Origin: Antarcticibacterium sp. 1MA-6-2
GTDB lineage: Bacteria > Bacteroidota > Bacteroidia > Flavobacteriales > Flavobacteriaceae
DNA: 64,000 bases
Direction of reading: 5' to 3'
NCBI RefSeq assembly: GCF_021535135.1
Contig: NZ_CP091036.1
Coordinates: forward strand, 1,860,001-1,924,000
Each line of letters starts with the position of its first letter. Within the stretch, counting starts at the first letter, position 1. The notes beneath the pieces are model-generated. The model did no database searches. It was not told the DNA's origin and saw only the letters and a list, made by a program, of their open reading frames with translations. Shown piece by piece: positions 39,744-49,757 of this stretch. Made by a program: the position numbers and the translations under genes.

Positions 39744-40472
39744 TTATGCTCTTTGCTTCCTTTCTCCGGTATGGTCCACTCCCTGCTCCCTTTCTAGGTC
39801 GATCATTTTTTGAGGTCTAAAATTTAATATTAATGCCCGTCTTTGGGAATCAGTACTATTACCTTTACTAAAATGAAGTGTATGTCCGTCATGAAAAGTA
39901 CAACCTCCAGGGAATAAAGAAATACTTTCTGCATTTTCGGTTTCCGTTTCACAATAAAGCGCTCCTCCATTGGGTAGATTCTTATGTGGAAGAATATTAC
40001 TCCCTTTATCTTTTGGTATAAACCACATGCAACCATTTTCCTCGTACACCTCATCCAATGCGATCCAGCAGCTGGCGGACCTTTTGTCGGGCATAGCTAT
40101 CCAATAAGCTGCATCTTGGTGCCAAGGTGTTTCTGCATCAGTGTGGGGAGCCTTATTTATCATCATATCAAAATCCAGTTCCATATCGTCCCCCAGCAGA
40201 TCCTTTGCCCACTGTAGGGCTACTTTGTGAGCCTTGTGTTTTAGAAGCTCAGGAAATATAGTGCTCGGCCTCATAATTTGAGTTATTCGTTCCACCTTTC
40301 CAGATTGGGAATCATCACCTCCGGCAAGGTCACTGCGCAAATGTTTGGTCTTATCCTTCTCGGCAAGTAATTCATCATAAATTGTCCGCAAGCTATCAAC
40401 CTCATAAGAGGAGATCAAAGCATCTATTTTAATATACCCATCTTTTATAGATTCTGATCGTATGTTTCTCAT
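39744..40472 (-). CDS. PhyH-family Fe(II)/2-oxoglutarate dioxygenase
   Basis: 242 residues from MRNIRSESIKDG, intact. The double-stranded beta-helix iron site is visible: His-x-Asp in TPWHQDAAYWIAM and distal His in GCTFHDGHTLHFSKGN. The 2-oxoglutarate-binding Arg is likely in SQRRALILNFRP. Such enzymes hydroxylate or oxidatively demethylate small substrates in the cytoplasm. The position between a sugar isomerase and a phosphodiesterase inside a PUL suggests a modified-sugar substrate such as an O-methyl sugar. The location supports this but no residue proves it. Confidence 0.85.
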   Translation of the reverse strand: MRNIRSESIKDGYIKIDALISSYEVDSLRTIYDELLAEKDKTKHLRSDLAGGDDSQSGKVERITQIMRPSTIFPELLKHKAHKVALQWAKDLLGDDMELDFDMMINKAPHTDAETPWHQDAAYWIAMPDKRSASCWIALDEVYEENGCMWFIPKDKGSNILPHKNLPNGGALYCETETENAESISLFPGGCTFHDGHTLHFSKGNSTDSQRRALILNFRPQKMIDLEREQGVDHTGERKQRA

Positions 40473-40641
40473 AATCAAGATTCTTTAAGTTTTTTTTTAA
40501 AATAATTAATCTTTTAAGATTTATTCACAATTTTCCTTATTTTAATACATTTCACCACTTACACACCGTGCACACTACATTAGACGTGTACGACATTCCC
40601 AATCAAACGACAAACGTATACTTTATGTAATTTCATTAAAT

Positions 40642-41502
40642 CTATTTAAATCCGGAAACTTCACCATCTAGTTGCCACTTTTCCTTAATATCGATCTCCA
40701 AATGCTTTAAGGCAGTAACAGCGACATCTACCACGTTCACTTGTTTTAATAACTCCCCTGGGGTTACATCCCTTCCGGAGGCTATATAGAAAATAGTGGT
40801 ATGCTCCAGTGTATCCTTTACATGGCCTTTTCCGCACCTCCGTGATCCGTAGAAACCAAAATAAGCCAATTTTCCTTTTCAAAATCCTTTCGCTTTTTCA
40901 AGGCCCTTAGTATTTTCCCGACCTTCTTATCGGTTTTCTCAATGGCTCCTATGTTATTTTCTTATTTTCCAAGATATAGCCATATTTATGACGCAAGCAT
41001 GATCTACATTGTCAAAATGTAGAAAGAGAACATCTACATCAATATTTTTCAAGGTCCTAACTACCTCTTTTGTAACACCTGCATCCGTATTTCTGTTTAC
41101 GGTTTCTACTGCATCGTTTTCTTGTAGAATAGTATGTACAGACCTCCAGTTGGCAATGGAGTACGTTTGTAAATTGGGTCTTTGTTCTCTTACCCTTCTA
41201 AAAAAGTATGGGTATTCCTCGACATTCGGATTCTTATACGAGTTGGAATAAACCTTATGTTTTTCTTTCCAAACTCCAGTCAGCATTGAGGTCCAACACA
41301 CCCCGCTCCAACTTAAAGGATCTGTCTTGGCCTTAAAGGAATAGGCCCCATTTTGCCAAAGTCCTTCAAGGTTTGGGGTATATGCTGTTAAGAGGGCATC
41401 TGGACGGATACCATCAATCCCAATGATCAGCACTTTACTCTGAGCTTTAAGATTTAAATGCCCGATTAATAAAACTGCGCACAATACTCCTATTCGAAAC
41501 AT
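40642..41502 (-). CDS. Alkaline-phosphatase-superfamily phosphodiesterase-like enzyme (frameshifted)
   Basis: About 286 residues from MFRIGVLCAVLLIGHLNLKAQ (signal peptide). Metal Asp in VLIIGIDGIRPDALL, nucleophile Thr/Ser region in SWSGVCWTSMLTGVW, then FLHFDNVDHA, WLILVSTDHGG and KGHVKDTLEHTTIFYIASG with the remaining metal ligands. At least three frame breaks: near 40983-40990 (coding GCTTGCGTCAT), four T at 40957-40960 (five would restore KKNNIGAIEKTD) and four T at 40828-40831 (five would restore GGAEKGHVKD). The family includes nucleotide pyrophosphatases and phosphonate or sulfate ester hydrolases. The substrate is unknown. Confidence 0.78.
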
Positions 41503-41715
41503 ATTGGTTCTTCTAAAACGTTCTTTCATTTCTATATTACTTTATATTTTCATCATTTTAATTTAATTTCTCAGAACACCACTTACCTACCCTAATGGCA
41601 CATAAATAAGGGATATACCATAACATTTGAGCAATATTGGATGGGACACCTCTCTAGATTTATACTTTTAATTAGAAAAGCCCACATCAACCCATATTTT
41701 TATGATAGCCCTCCA

Positions 41716-44700
41716 TTATTTGAAATTCACCAACGTGTCAACAATATCCAATACCAACTTAAACTCCTCATCAATGAATTTGGTGTCATAGGCATGTACC
41801 TTCTCATCTAAACTAGATATAGCCTTCTTAACCCCTTCATGATCGGATTCCTTATACTTGGCAACCGCCCATTCCAAGTATTGGTTGTCACTTAGTTCTT
41901 TGGATATTTTTTGTAATAATTCCTGTATCTGATCTTCCCTATTAAACTTCTCTAGCACGACTAATTGGAAGTACAGTTTTGAACTCTCATTAAGGTAGTC
42001 CGGAGTTTGATGTGACATAATCCTATCAAAATACTTTTCAGCTTCTTCCGGCTCTCCTTTCTTGTTATAGGCCAGGGCCAAAAGATAATTATCCAATCGC
42101 TCGTCCACATCATAATGTTTTCCCACCCCCAGGTTCTTAGGCCATAACTTGGCTTTCTTTGCGTAAAAAATTGCCTCATCGTAGTCCTTGGCCAATAACG
42201 CTTGGATGGCTAGGCGTACACAGGTCTCATGGTAGACAGTCCTGCCTTCCGTTGCCCCTTCAAATGGCAGTACATTAAAGGTTTCAAGAAAATGAAGTCC
42301 CTCCTTATACTCTTTTAGCTGCAATAATATTTTTGCATAGCGCATGCCCAAAACCGCCTTTTCCGGATTTTTGGACAAAGCCTTTTTTGTGAGTTTTTTA
42401 GCGGCCTTCCATTGATTGGTTTCCATGTAGTGTTCTATCAATGCAAGCTGTACCCGCCAATTTTTATTATCTATATCAACTGCACGTTCAAGGGCTTCAA
42501 GCCTAGTCTCCGCACTTCCCGGGAACAATTTGATCTTTGCCAAATAAAAGGGTACAAAATCCGGTTCATTGCCACATTGCAAGAACAACTTCTTGGCCTC
42601 TTCCAAATTTCCTTTGCTCCATTGTTGTATAGCCAGGTAATACTTAAATTTCCAGTGATCGTTTTTCTTTATGAACTCCCTTAGCACCTTACTAGTCTCA
42701 GTTCTATGGGGAAATACCATCTCCGCATCCATGGCCATCACCTCTTCCAATAGTTTTTTCCGATCTCCCTGACCTAAATGAGCCATAATCAAGGCTACAA
42801 TAGGATGAGTGGGCGACATTTTGAGTATTTGTAATGCCTCCTTCTCCGCCCCATAGGCCATGTATTGCAATGCTACCTCTAAATAAGATTCATATGCCAG
42901 TTCGTTGGTGATCTTTGCTTGGATTTCTTTCTGGGTGAGAGTTCCCAAAAAATAATTTTCAAAAGCATGGATTAAATTAGTGGCATCCTGCTCGTAAATT
43001 TCTACCAGAACCCTCTCTCCTTCTTTTACATGGTCCATTTTCCTCAACAGTATTGCCCTAAGTTCCATTGCGGAAATAGCATAGGCATTGTAGGTTAACG
43101 CCTTATCCGTATATTCCAACGCTTTGGCATATAGCCCTTCCTTCATAAAAAGTTTTGCCAATTCTGTATAAGAAGCGGTTCGCATGCCTACGGATTGGGA
43201 GGCAATGGAAAAGCCACTTTTGGCATCGGCCGGATTGCCCAAGGATGTATTGGCCAGTCCGTATATATAATTCGCCAGTCCGTTATAGGTATCTATTGCC
43301 AAGGCTTTTTTGGAGAACTCCAAGGCCTTTTCCCAATTTTCCATTCGGTAATAACTCAGTCCCAATCTGTTTAATGTAGGGACATGGGTAGCTTCTGTTT
43401 CAAAGCTTTTCAAATAGGTTTCATGGGCTTCGGTATACCTTCGTTGTTTTTCAAGTTCCAGGCCTTTTACATACAGTCCGTAGGCAGATTCCCAGTCGAA
43501 TGCCGTTCCCGGTTCATAGGGACGGTCCAGAATGGCTGAAGCAGCATCGGAATTGTAAACCAAAAGATGATCCCCAACCATCACTTGGATTTCCTGGTCC
43601 CCTTCAATGTTCAAAGTATCTGTATAGAGTTCTAAGGTGCTTAACTCCAGGTCCCTTCTAAAATGCGTCCTAGTGCCTGTCCGCACTTCCATATAAGTAT
43701 CCAAAGGCTGAAGGGCACTTAATCGGATTTCAAGGCTGCTACCTTTTCTCTTTACATTCAAAACCCCGTATTCCGATGCGGCGACCATCCCTTTGGTCCC
43801 TTTAAGGGGAAACCATAGCTCTTTGGCAACTTCCACATCATGGGGCATAAATTCCCGATGCTTAAATGGTGTAAAAGTACTGCTATTGGCAGATTGGTTA
43901 AAGAGTTTTCCTGCCTGGTATTCTATATACTGCCCATTGGAATCGGTCAACAGCTCTTCCCATATCATACCTTGATCGGACAATCCCCATATCCATATCT
44001 TCTTACCGGGCTTATCTACGTAATCGGCATAATGCCCGAACCCAAAATCATCTTCCTGCCAGTAACCGCCAAAATAGTCTGAATAACTATCGATTATATG
44101 GTACGATTTATAGATTCCAAAATCATTGTTTTCGTATCGTGAGATATCTCTGCCGGAATCCATGGGCCATTCTCCCAGTTCCCCGCCATGTCCGATTCTT
44201 TTGTTGCCGGGATAGATAAACTCCAGGTCACCATCGGCCTTGGCCGCGGCATTCATCCAATGGTAATACGTTACCGGAACCTCACTGGAATTTTCCCATG
44301 TGGCGATAGTTTCAAAATAGGCTTTGTCAGGGTGCAGCCTTATTTCAACATTCCATTTGGTCCTAGATGGCAGGTCCAGTGCCCCCACCACACAGGCTAC
44401 GCTCCCGTCAGGATACTCCTTTAAGGCATAGTCTACGGGTGTAGCACAGGTAGGGATATGACCGATATCCCCAAAGTTGTATTCCAATCCTCCAGAAGTC
44501 CACGCCCCGCGCATGGCCACATCCCTGAACTTCACTACCTCGTTAAAATACATGAACTCATTTCCCGTGGATTTCTCTATGGCACCCCATATCTTCCCCC
44601 CTACTTCCGGGGATACATATACCTTGATATAGTCGTTCTCCAAGACCACCATTTTCCAATCCCGATACTCCCCTTGGTCCGTATAGCCGTCAAAGCGAAA

Positions 44701-44853
44701 ATAAGGATAGATGCGGTTTATATTGGGTACGGGGTCGGGGTCCCCGAACATATAGGTTTTCATGTTCAGATTTTCTTCCCTAACCGTAGCTTTTTGTGAA
44801 TATATGGCATGCATCATAGAAAATGTGACGATAAGTACATTTAAATATTTCAT
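41716..44853 (-). CDS. DUF5107 and TPR-repeat PUL protein
   Basis: 1045 residues, intact despite its length. Signal peptide (LNVLIVTFSMMHAIYS). Residues about 40-370 form a DUF5107-type beta-sandwich (VYVSPEVGGKIWGAIEKSTGNEFMY, YYHWMNAAAKADGDLEFIYPG) resembling galactose-mutarotase-like folds. From about 440 onward come TPR repeats (HVPTLNRLGLSYYRMENWEKAL, ALEYTDKALTYNAYAISAMEL, AAKKLTKKALSKNPEKAVLGM, YDEAIFYAKKAKLWPKN). It probably binds or remodels oligosaccharides or scaffolds PUL enzymes in the periplasm. No catalytic mechanism is established for this type from the sequence. Confidence 0.85.
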   Translation of the reverse strand: MKYLNVLIVTFSMMHAIYSQKATVREENLNMKTYMFGDPDPVPNINRIYPYFRFDGYTDQGEYRDWKMVVLENDYIKVYVSPEVGGKIWGAIEKSTGNEFMYFNEVVKFRDVAMRGAWTSGGLEYNFGDIGHIPTCATPVDYALKEYPDGSVACVVGALDLPSRTKWNVEIRLHPDKAYFETIATWENSSEVPVTYYHWMNAAAKADGDLEFIYPGNKRIGHGGELGEWPMDSGRDISRYENNDFGIYKSYHIIDSYSDYFGGYWQEDDFGFGHYADYVDKPGKKIWIWGLSDQGMIWEELLTDSNGQYIEYQAGKLFNQSANSSTFTPFKHREFMPHDVEVAKELWFPLKGTKGMVAASEYGVLNVKRKGSSLEIRLSALQPLDTYMEVRTGTRTHFRRDLELSTLELYTDTLNIEGDQEIQVMVGDHLLVYNSDAASAILDRPYEPGTAFDWESAYGLYVKGLELEKQRRYTEAHETYLKSFETEATHVPTLNRLGLSYYRMENWEKALEFSKKALAIDTYNGLANYIYGLANTSLGNPADAKSGFSIASQSVGMRTASYTELAKLFMKEGLYAKALEYTDKALTYNAYAISAMELRAILLRKMDHVKEGERVLVEIYEQDATNLIHAFENYFLGTLTQKEIQAKITNELAYESYLEVALQYMAYGAEKEALQILKMSPTHPIVALIMAHLGQGDRKKLLEEVMAMDAEMVFPHRTETSKVLREFIKKNDHWKFKYYLAIQQWSKGNLEEAKKLFLQCGNEPDFVPFYLAKIKLFPGSAETRLEALERAVDIDNKNWRVQLALIEHYMETNQWKAAKKLTKKALSKNPEKAVLGMRYAKILLQLKEYKEGLHFLETFNVLPFEGATEGRTVYHETCVRLAIQALLAKDYDEAIFYAKKAKLWPKNLGVGKHYDVDERLDNYLLALAYNKKGEPEEAEKYFDRIMSHQTPDYLNESSKLYFQLVVLEKFNREDQIQELLQKISKELSDNQYLEWAVAKYKESDHEGVKKAISSLDEKVHAYDTKFIDEEFKLVLDIVDTLVNFK

Positions 44854-45009
44854 CTTGTTATTATAATTAACACTTTATAATTATCTATTCAAATACTGTC
44901 ATTACAAACTATTTACCTCTTGTTATTTACCCGAAATTATAGATTCTCTAGACACTATGCCATCTAGATAAGGATTTTGCATACATTTATTTAAACCTCT
45001 ACAATTTCA

Positions 45010-47399
45010 TTAATACTTACTCAGACGACCATCAAGGTTCAGAACTTTTCCAGCCCTCAATTCAAAACGAACCACCTTTTTATGTAAGCGAATTTTTACA
45101 GTTTGATTATGGTCAGATTTCAACGTAAGCTTGTCTAACTTTCCATGTGACCATGCCATATCTACTTCTATTCCACTACGCGCCTTTAGTCCACCAATCT
45201 TTCCCGTAGACCATGCTTTGGGGAGTGCTGGTAATATGTGTATTTCTCCTGAATGTGATTGCAAAAGCATTTCGGCCATTCCTGCCGTAGCCCCCATATT
45301 CCCATCTAACTGAAAAGGAGGGTGCGTAGAAAATAGATTATTATATACACCTCCGCCATTCATCATATTTACATCACCTGTCTGGGTTAGCTGCATGGCT
45401 CTATTTAACAGCTTATAGGAACGGTCCCCATCCAACAAACGTGCCCAAAAATTTATCTTCCAGCCAATAGACCATCCGGTACCATCATCCCCCCTGGCGT
45501 TCAGGGATACTCTGGCAGCATTTACCAAATCTGGTGTTCTAACTGTATTCACTTGCGTTCCCGGATATAGAGCGTATAGATGGGATACGTGACGATGTTT
45601 ATTTGTAGGGTCATCAACGTCTTCTTTCCATTCCTGCAATTGTCCCCATTTCCCGATTTTCAATGGTAATAACTTTGATTTCGCAGAAATCAACTTTTCT
45701 TTAAACCCATTGTCTAATCCTAGGTCTTCGCAAGCCTTAATACAGTTCGTAAAAATATCCCATGCAATCTCGATGTCCATATAGGCTCCAGTAGAAATCC
45801 CACCATGTTCAGGAGAATAGGAAGGAGAGGAAACCAAAAACCCGTCTTCATCTTCCGTAAGGTAATCCAACCAAAATTGGGCAGCCTCCTTCATTATAGG
45901 ATAGCCCTTTTCTTTTAGATAATTACGGTCGCCCGAAAACTCGTAATGTTCCCAGACATGTCTACTATACCAAGCTGCACCAGCTGGAAAAAACCCCAGG
46001 GGAATCCCCATCCTGGAGCGGTATATCCAAATGGATTGTTCATTGTGTTGACAATCCATCCTTCGGCATTAAAAAAATCTCTTGCTGATTTACGGCCAGG
46101 AGGCCTTAGTTTATCTATGTACTCTATAAGTGGTTCATGACATTCCGGTAAATTGGTAATTTCCGCAGGCCAATAGATCATTTGGATATTGATATTGGCA
46201 TGGTAATCACTGGCCCAAGGGGGATTTGTCATATTGTTCCACTTCCCTTGTAAATTGGCAGGCATGGTCCCGGGACGAGAACTGCTGATTAGCAGGTATC
46301 TCCCGTATTGAAAGTACAACGTCTCTAACGAGGGATCCTCACCACCACTCGCGTACAACCTTAACCTTTCATCTGTGGGTAGATTATCTTTATCCACACC
46401 ATCCAAAGTGAAATCTACACGCGAGAATAAATTGGAATAATCCGTTAAATGCTCCGACAAAAGGGCATCGTACCCCTTACTTAAAACTGTCTCAATTGTT
46501 TTTTTGTTCAACTCCTTATACTTTCTACCTGAATAATGTGGATACTCATTTTTATAATCGGTAGAAGCGGTCAGGTACAATGTGAGGTTATTTGCCGATT
46601 TCACAGTCACTTTCCCATCTATAAATGGAAGGATTTTACCGTCAGATTCTACCACTACCCTACTTTCAAATCCCATCCCATTGTTTTCAAGATACCCAGA
46701 CATTACAAGCTGTCCGTCTTTATACGAAATGTCCACATTTTTATGTTCGGTTGTTTGTCTAAGGACGTAGTCAACCCCTTGGGGATTATCATTTTGAAAA
46801 CGGAAAACTAAAGTTCTACTGGGGTAATTAGCAAAGTATTCCCGTTTATGACTGACACCTTCAGTTATATATTTAACGGTAGCGATCCCTTTTGAAATAT
46901 TAAGTTCCCTACTATAGTTGCTGGGGGATCCTGATGATTGAGGTCTTACAAACAAATCTCCGAAAGGCTGATAAGCCCCATATCCTTCCCATACACTATT
47001 GCCCTTGTCGGCCTTGATCACACCCGTTAGTTCCCTGTTCGCGAGCTGATGTGCTTCTTCATATTTACCAGAATCAAGCAATCTTCTAACCTCGGGCAAA
47101 TGTTTGTGGGCGCCTTCCCTATTTCCGCCATTGTATTCATTCCACTCCCCCTTTCCTCCAGTCCATAGGGTCCCTTCATTAAACTGTATATGCTCCTCTT
47201 CAATTCCTCCAAAAAACATAGCACCCAAATATCCATTACCAATCGGCAGGGCCTCCTTCATCCAGGAATGGGTAGGTTGTTCATACCACAATTTATGATC
47301 TTTCAATTCCTGCCCATATGAAAATACGGTATTTAGCATTATAACGCACAGGGGGGGTATTAAGGAATATATTATTCTTTTCGTGTTGATGAATATCAT
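45010..47399 (-). CDS. GH95 alpha-L-fucosidase/galactosidase (one frameshift)
   Basis: About 795 residues, normal for GH95. Signal peptide ending VFSYGQ. Marks are LWYEQPTHSWMKEALPIGNGYLGAMFFGG, HANINIQMIYWPAE (both catalytic-site Asn), SPSYSPEHGG (acid Glu) and HPPFQLDGNMGATAGMAEMLLQSH (base Asp). All known active-site residues are present. The frame breaks in six A at 45988-45993; seven would restore WGFFPAGAAWYSRHVW. It lies 36 bp after the second GH95 gene on the same transcript. It removes alpha-linked L-fucose or L-galactose from side chains. Confidence 0.92.
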
Positions 47400-47434
47400 G
47401 TGATTTTACCGTTAATTATATCAACCTTGAAGGG

Positions 47435-49745
47435 TTATTTTCTTATTAAAATTATAATGTCGTCAACGTTCGTATCGAAAATTAAAATATTTTCTTTTCG
47501 TTGATATTTGACCGAACTTTCAAAATTACCAGAAAATGGATTATGAACTTTTAGAATGCCACCTTTTAGGGAATTGATCTCTACCTTTTGAACCTCACCC
47601 GTTTTCATTTCCGCTGAAACCAAAAAAGCCCCTTCTGCTCTTAATTGGTCAAAAGCTACATTTTGCCAATCTTCTGGAATAGCCGGGAAAATATTAATTG
47701 TGCCAGTATGACTTTGGATTAGCATTTCATGTATCACCAGCTGCGAAAGCAAAATTCCCTTCTAAAGTAAAAGGCCTATATGTAAAGTTAGATTTTCCAG
47801 TACCCGATTGGTCTCCGTTTGCATGGAAACTGTTTGGTAGTACAAATGAGGTTGCAAAATCCTTTAGCGCTTTAGCCGCTCCATCTCCGTCCAGAGCCCT
47901 CGCCTTAATATTCCCCAACCAACTAAAAGAGTACCCTGTCCATTGACTACTGCCTATAGCTTCTAAATTCTCAATAGTTTTTCGAATTATTTCCATATCC
48001 CTTTCCCCGTTGGAGGGGTCTATCAATCCTAGTGGGTGACTGGCCATTAAATGAGAAAAGTGACGGTGAGATTCCTGATAGGCTAAATTAGGCGAGAACA
48101 TAAGTCCACTATCATCCACCGCATACTCCGGCCATGCTTTCAATTCATTCTTCCATTTACGGGCTTCTTCCATTAGACCTAGCTCCATTGCAAGTTCAGC
48201 CGCGTGCAAATATGTCCATCTGACAAGTGACAGATCAAAATTGGTCATTTCTCCAAACCAGGCTTCACGCGAATTGTTATGGATTTCTGGGCTGGAGCTC
48301 AAAGGGAGTTTTCTTTTGCCATCATCGCCCAAAACGGACAGTTCATTGAAATGAATGGCCACGTCCTTGATCCAAGGATACGCTTGCTCTTTTAGGAAAT
48401 CACGATCCATGCTATAGCGCCAATGCCAATAGAAATGTTGCCCCAGCCATGCGCCTACGGTAGGACCAAAAGAATACTGTATCCAACCTCCCATGGGTTC
48501 CCCGGTCAATGTGGTAACCCCAGGCACATTGAGACCGTTTGTACCATAGAATTGCTTTGTATATTTCTTAAATGTAGGTTTATTCTGAATTAGCCAATCT
48601 ATAAAGCCTTGTTCCAAATCCAAATGATTTCCTGAATAAGTGGGCCAATAACTAAGCTGTGTATTTAAATCGTGATGAAAATCACCTTTCCAGGGCGGAA
48701 GTTTGCCATTATCGGCGGTCCAAACGCTTTGCAAAGAAATTGGCGCAGCGCCTTGACGTGCTGCAGACCCCAATTTGTACATTTCCATATACCATTGGTT
48801 CTGTAGTATGGTATCGGGAATTGAAATACTTGATTGGTTCCAAAACCCATACCACCATATTGTATGGTCTTCAATAGGTTTCCCAATACCCTTGGAAAAG
48901 GAAGTCTCTACTATCTCCGTTGCGGTGGTTACAATTTCCTCTTTTGTTTTTTGGGAACTAATACTCCAACTTCCTAAAAGAGCGTCCGATCTGTCCTCCC
49001 ATTTAGTATACACTTGAAAACTAAACTCATCCCATCCTGTTTGGTTATAAGTAATGGAATTGTCCATGTGTGAGACTGTTCCTTCCTTATATCCCAATCT
49101 CCTAAGATCTTGTCCACTTACGGGATCTACCACTGTGGATTCCTTAGCATCGAAATACGGTGGAGGTACAATAGTTGGGCGAATAGGTGTTTTCAAATTT
49201 TCAAATTGATACCAACCAATGGGTTCTGTGGCATGCACAAAAGTTTTTAAAATTGTTCCATTTTTCCATTCAACAATACACGTAGCAGATGCCAAGTTAA
49301 GCTTAACGTTCTTAATTTCCCCAAGCCCGCTGATATCAAACTCTAGTGCCCCACCTGGTATCTTGGATGGTGCAGGTGAGTTATCATAGGGGGCATCATA
49401 TTTATCCTGAACATTTTTATAAGTATTGTTCTTCCATTGGTCATGCACCCACCTAAAGTCGAAATCCTGAAAATTCAAATTTTCCATGGGACGAAGATCC
49501 CAGAGATCAGAACGATCCAGCGAAAATCTAAGTTTTCCATCTTTTTGCCATACCAATGCCCCCAAGGTTGCATTTCCCAAGGGTATTCCCTCATCCCAGG
49601 TTGTTGCCAGTCCATCAAACTCCAGCTCGTAATCGGGAAGTCTGTCCGCCTTAGCAGTTCTTGCATGTTCTTCGGAACATGAAGCAAATAAGGCCAATGT
49701 TAAAAGGCAACATATAATTGTATTTAATGACATCTTTCTATGCAT
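47435..49745 (-). CDS. Divergent GH95-like glycosidase (one frameshift)
   Basis: About 770 residues. Lipoprotein signal (LLTLALFASCSEE). The GH95 fold is clear (TTWDEGIPLGNATLGALVWQKDGKL, QWYMEMYKLGSAARQGAAPISLQ, LPPWKGDFHHDLNTQLSYWP, PLSSSPEIHNNS). Key positions differ from its neighbour: DLNTQLSYWP in place of NINIQMIYWP, and FTLEGNFAFAAGIHEM in place of FQLDGNMGATAG. The acid Glu in SSPEIHNN is kept. The frame breaks near 47737, where one extra base lies before IHEMLIQSHTG. It starts 12 bp after the gene upstream. The altered residues suggest a different sugar specificity. Confidence 0.85.
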
Positions 49746-49757
49746 CTTTCAGTTTTA

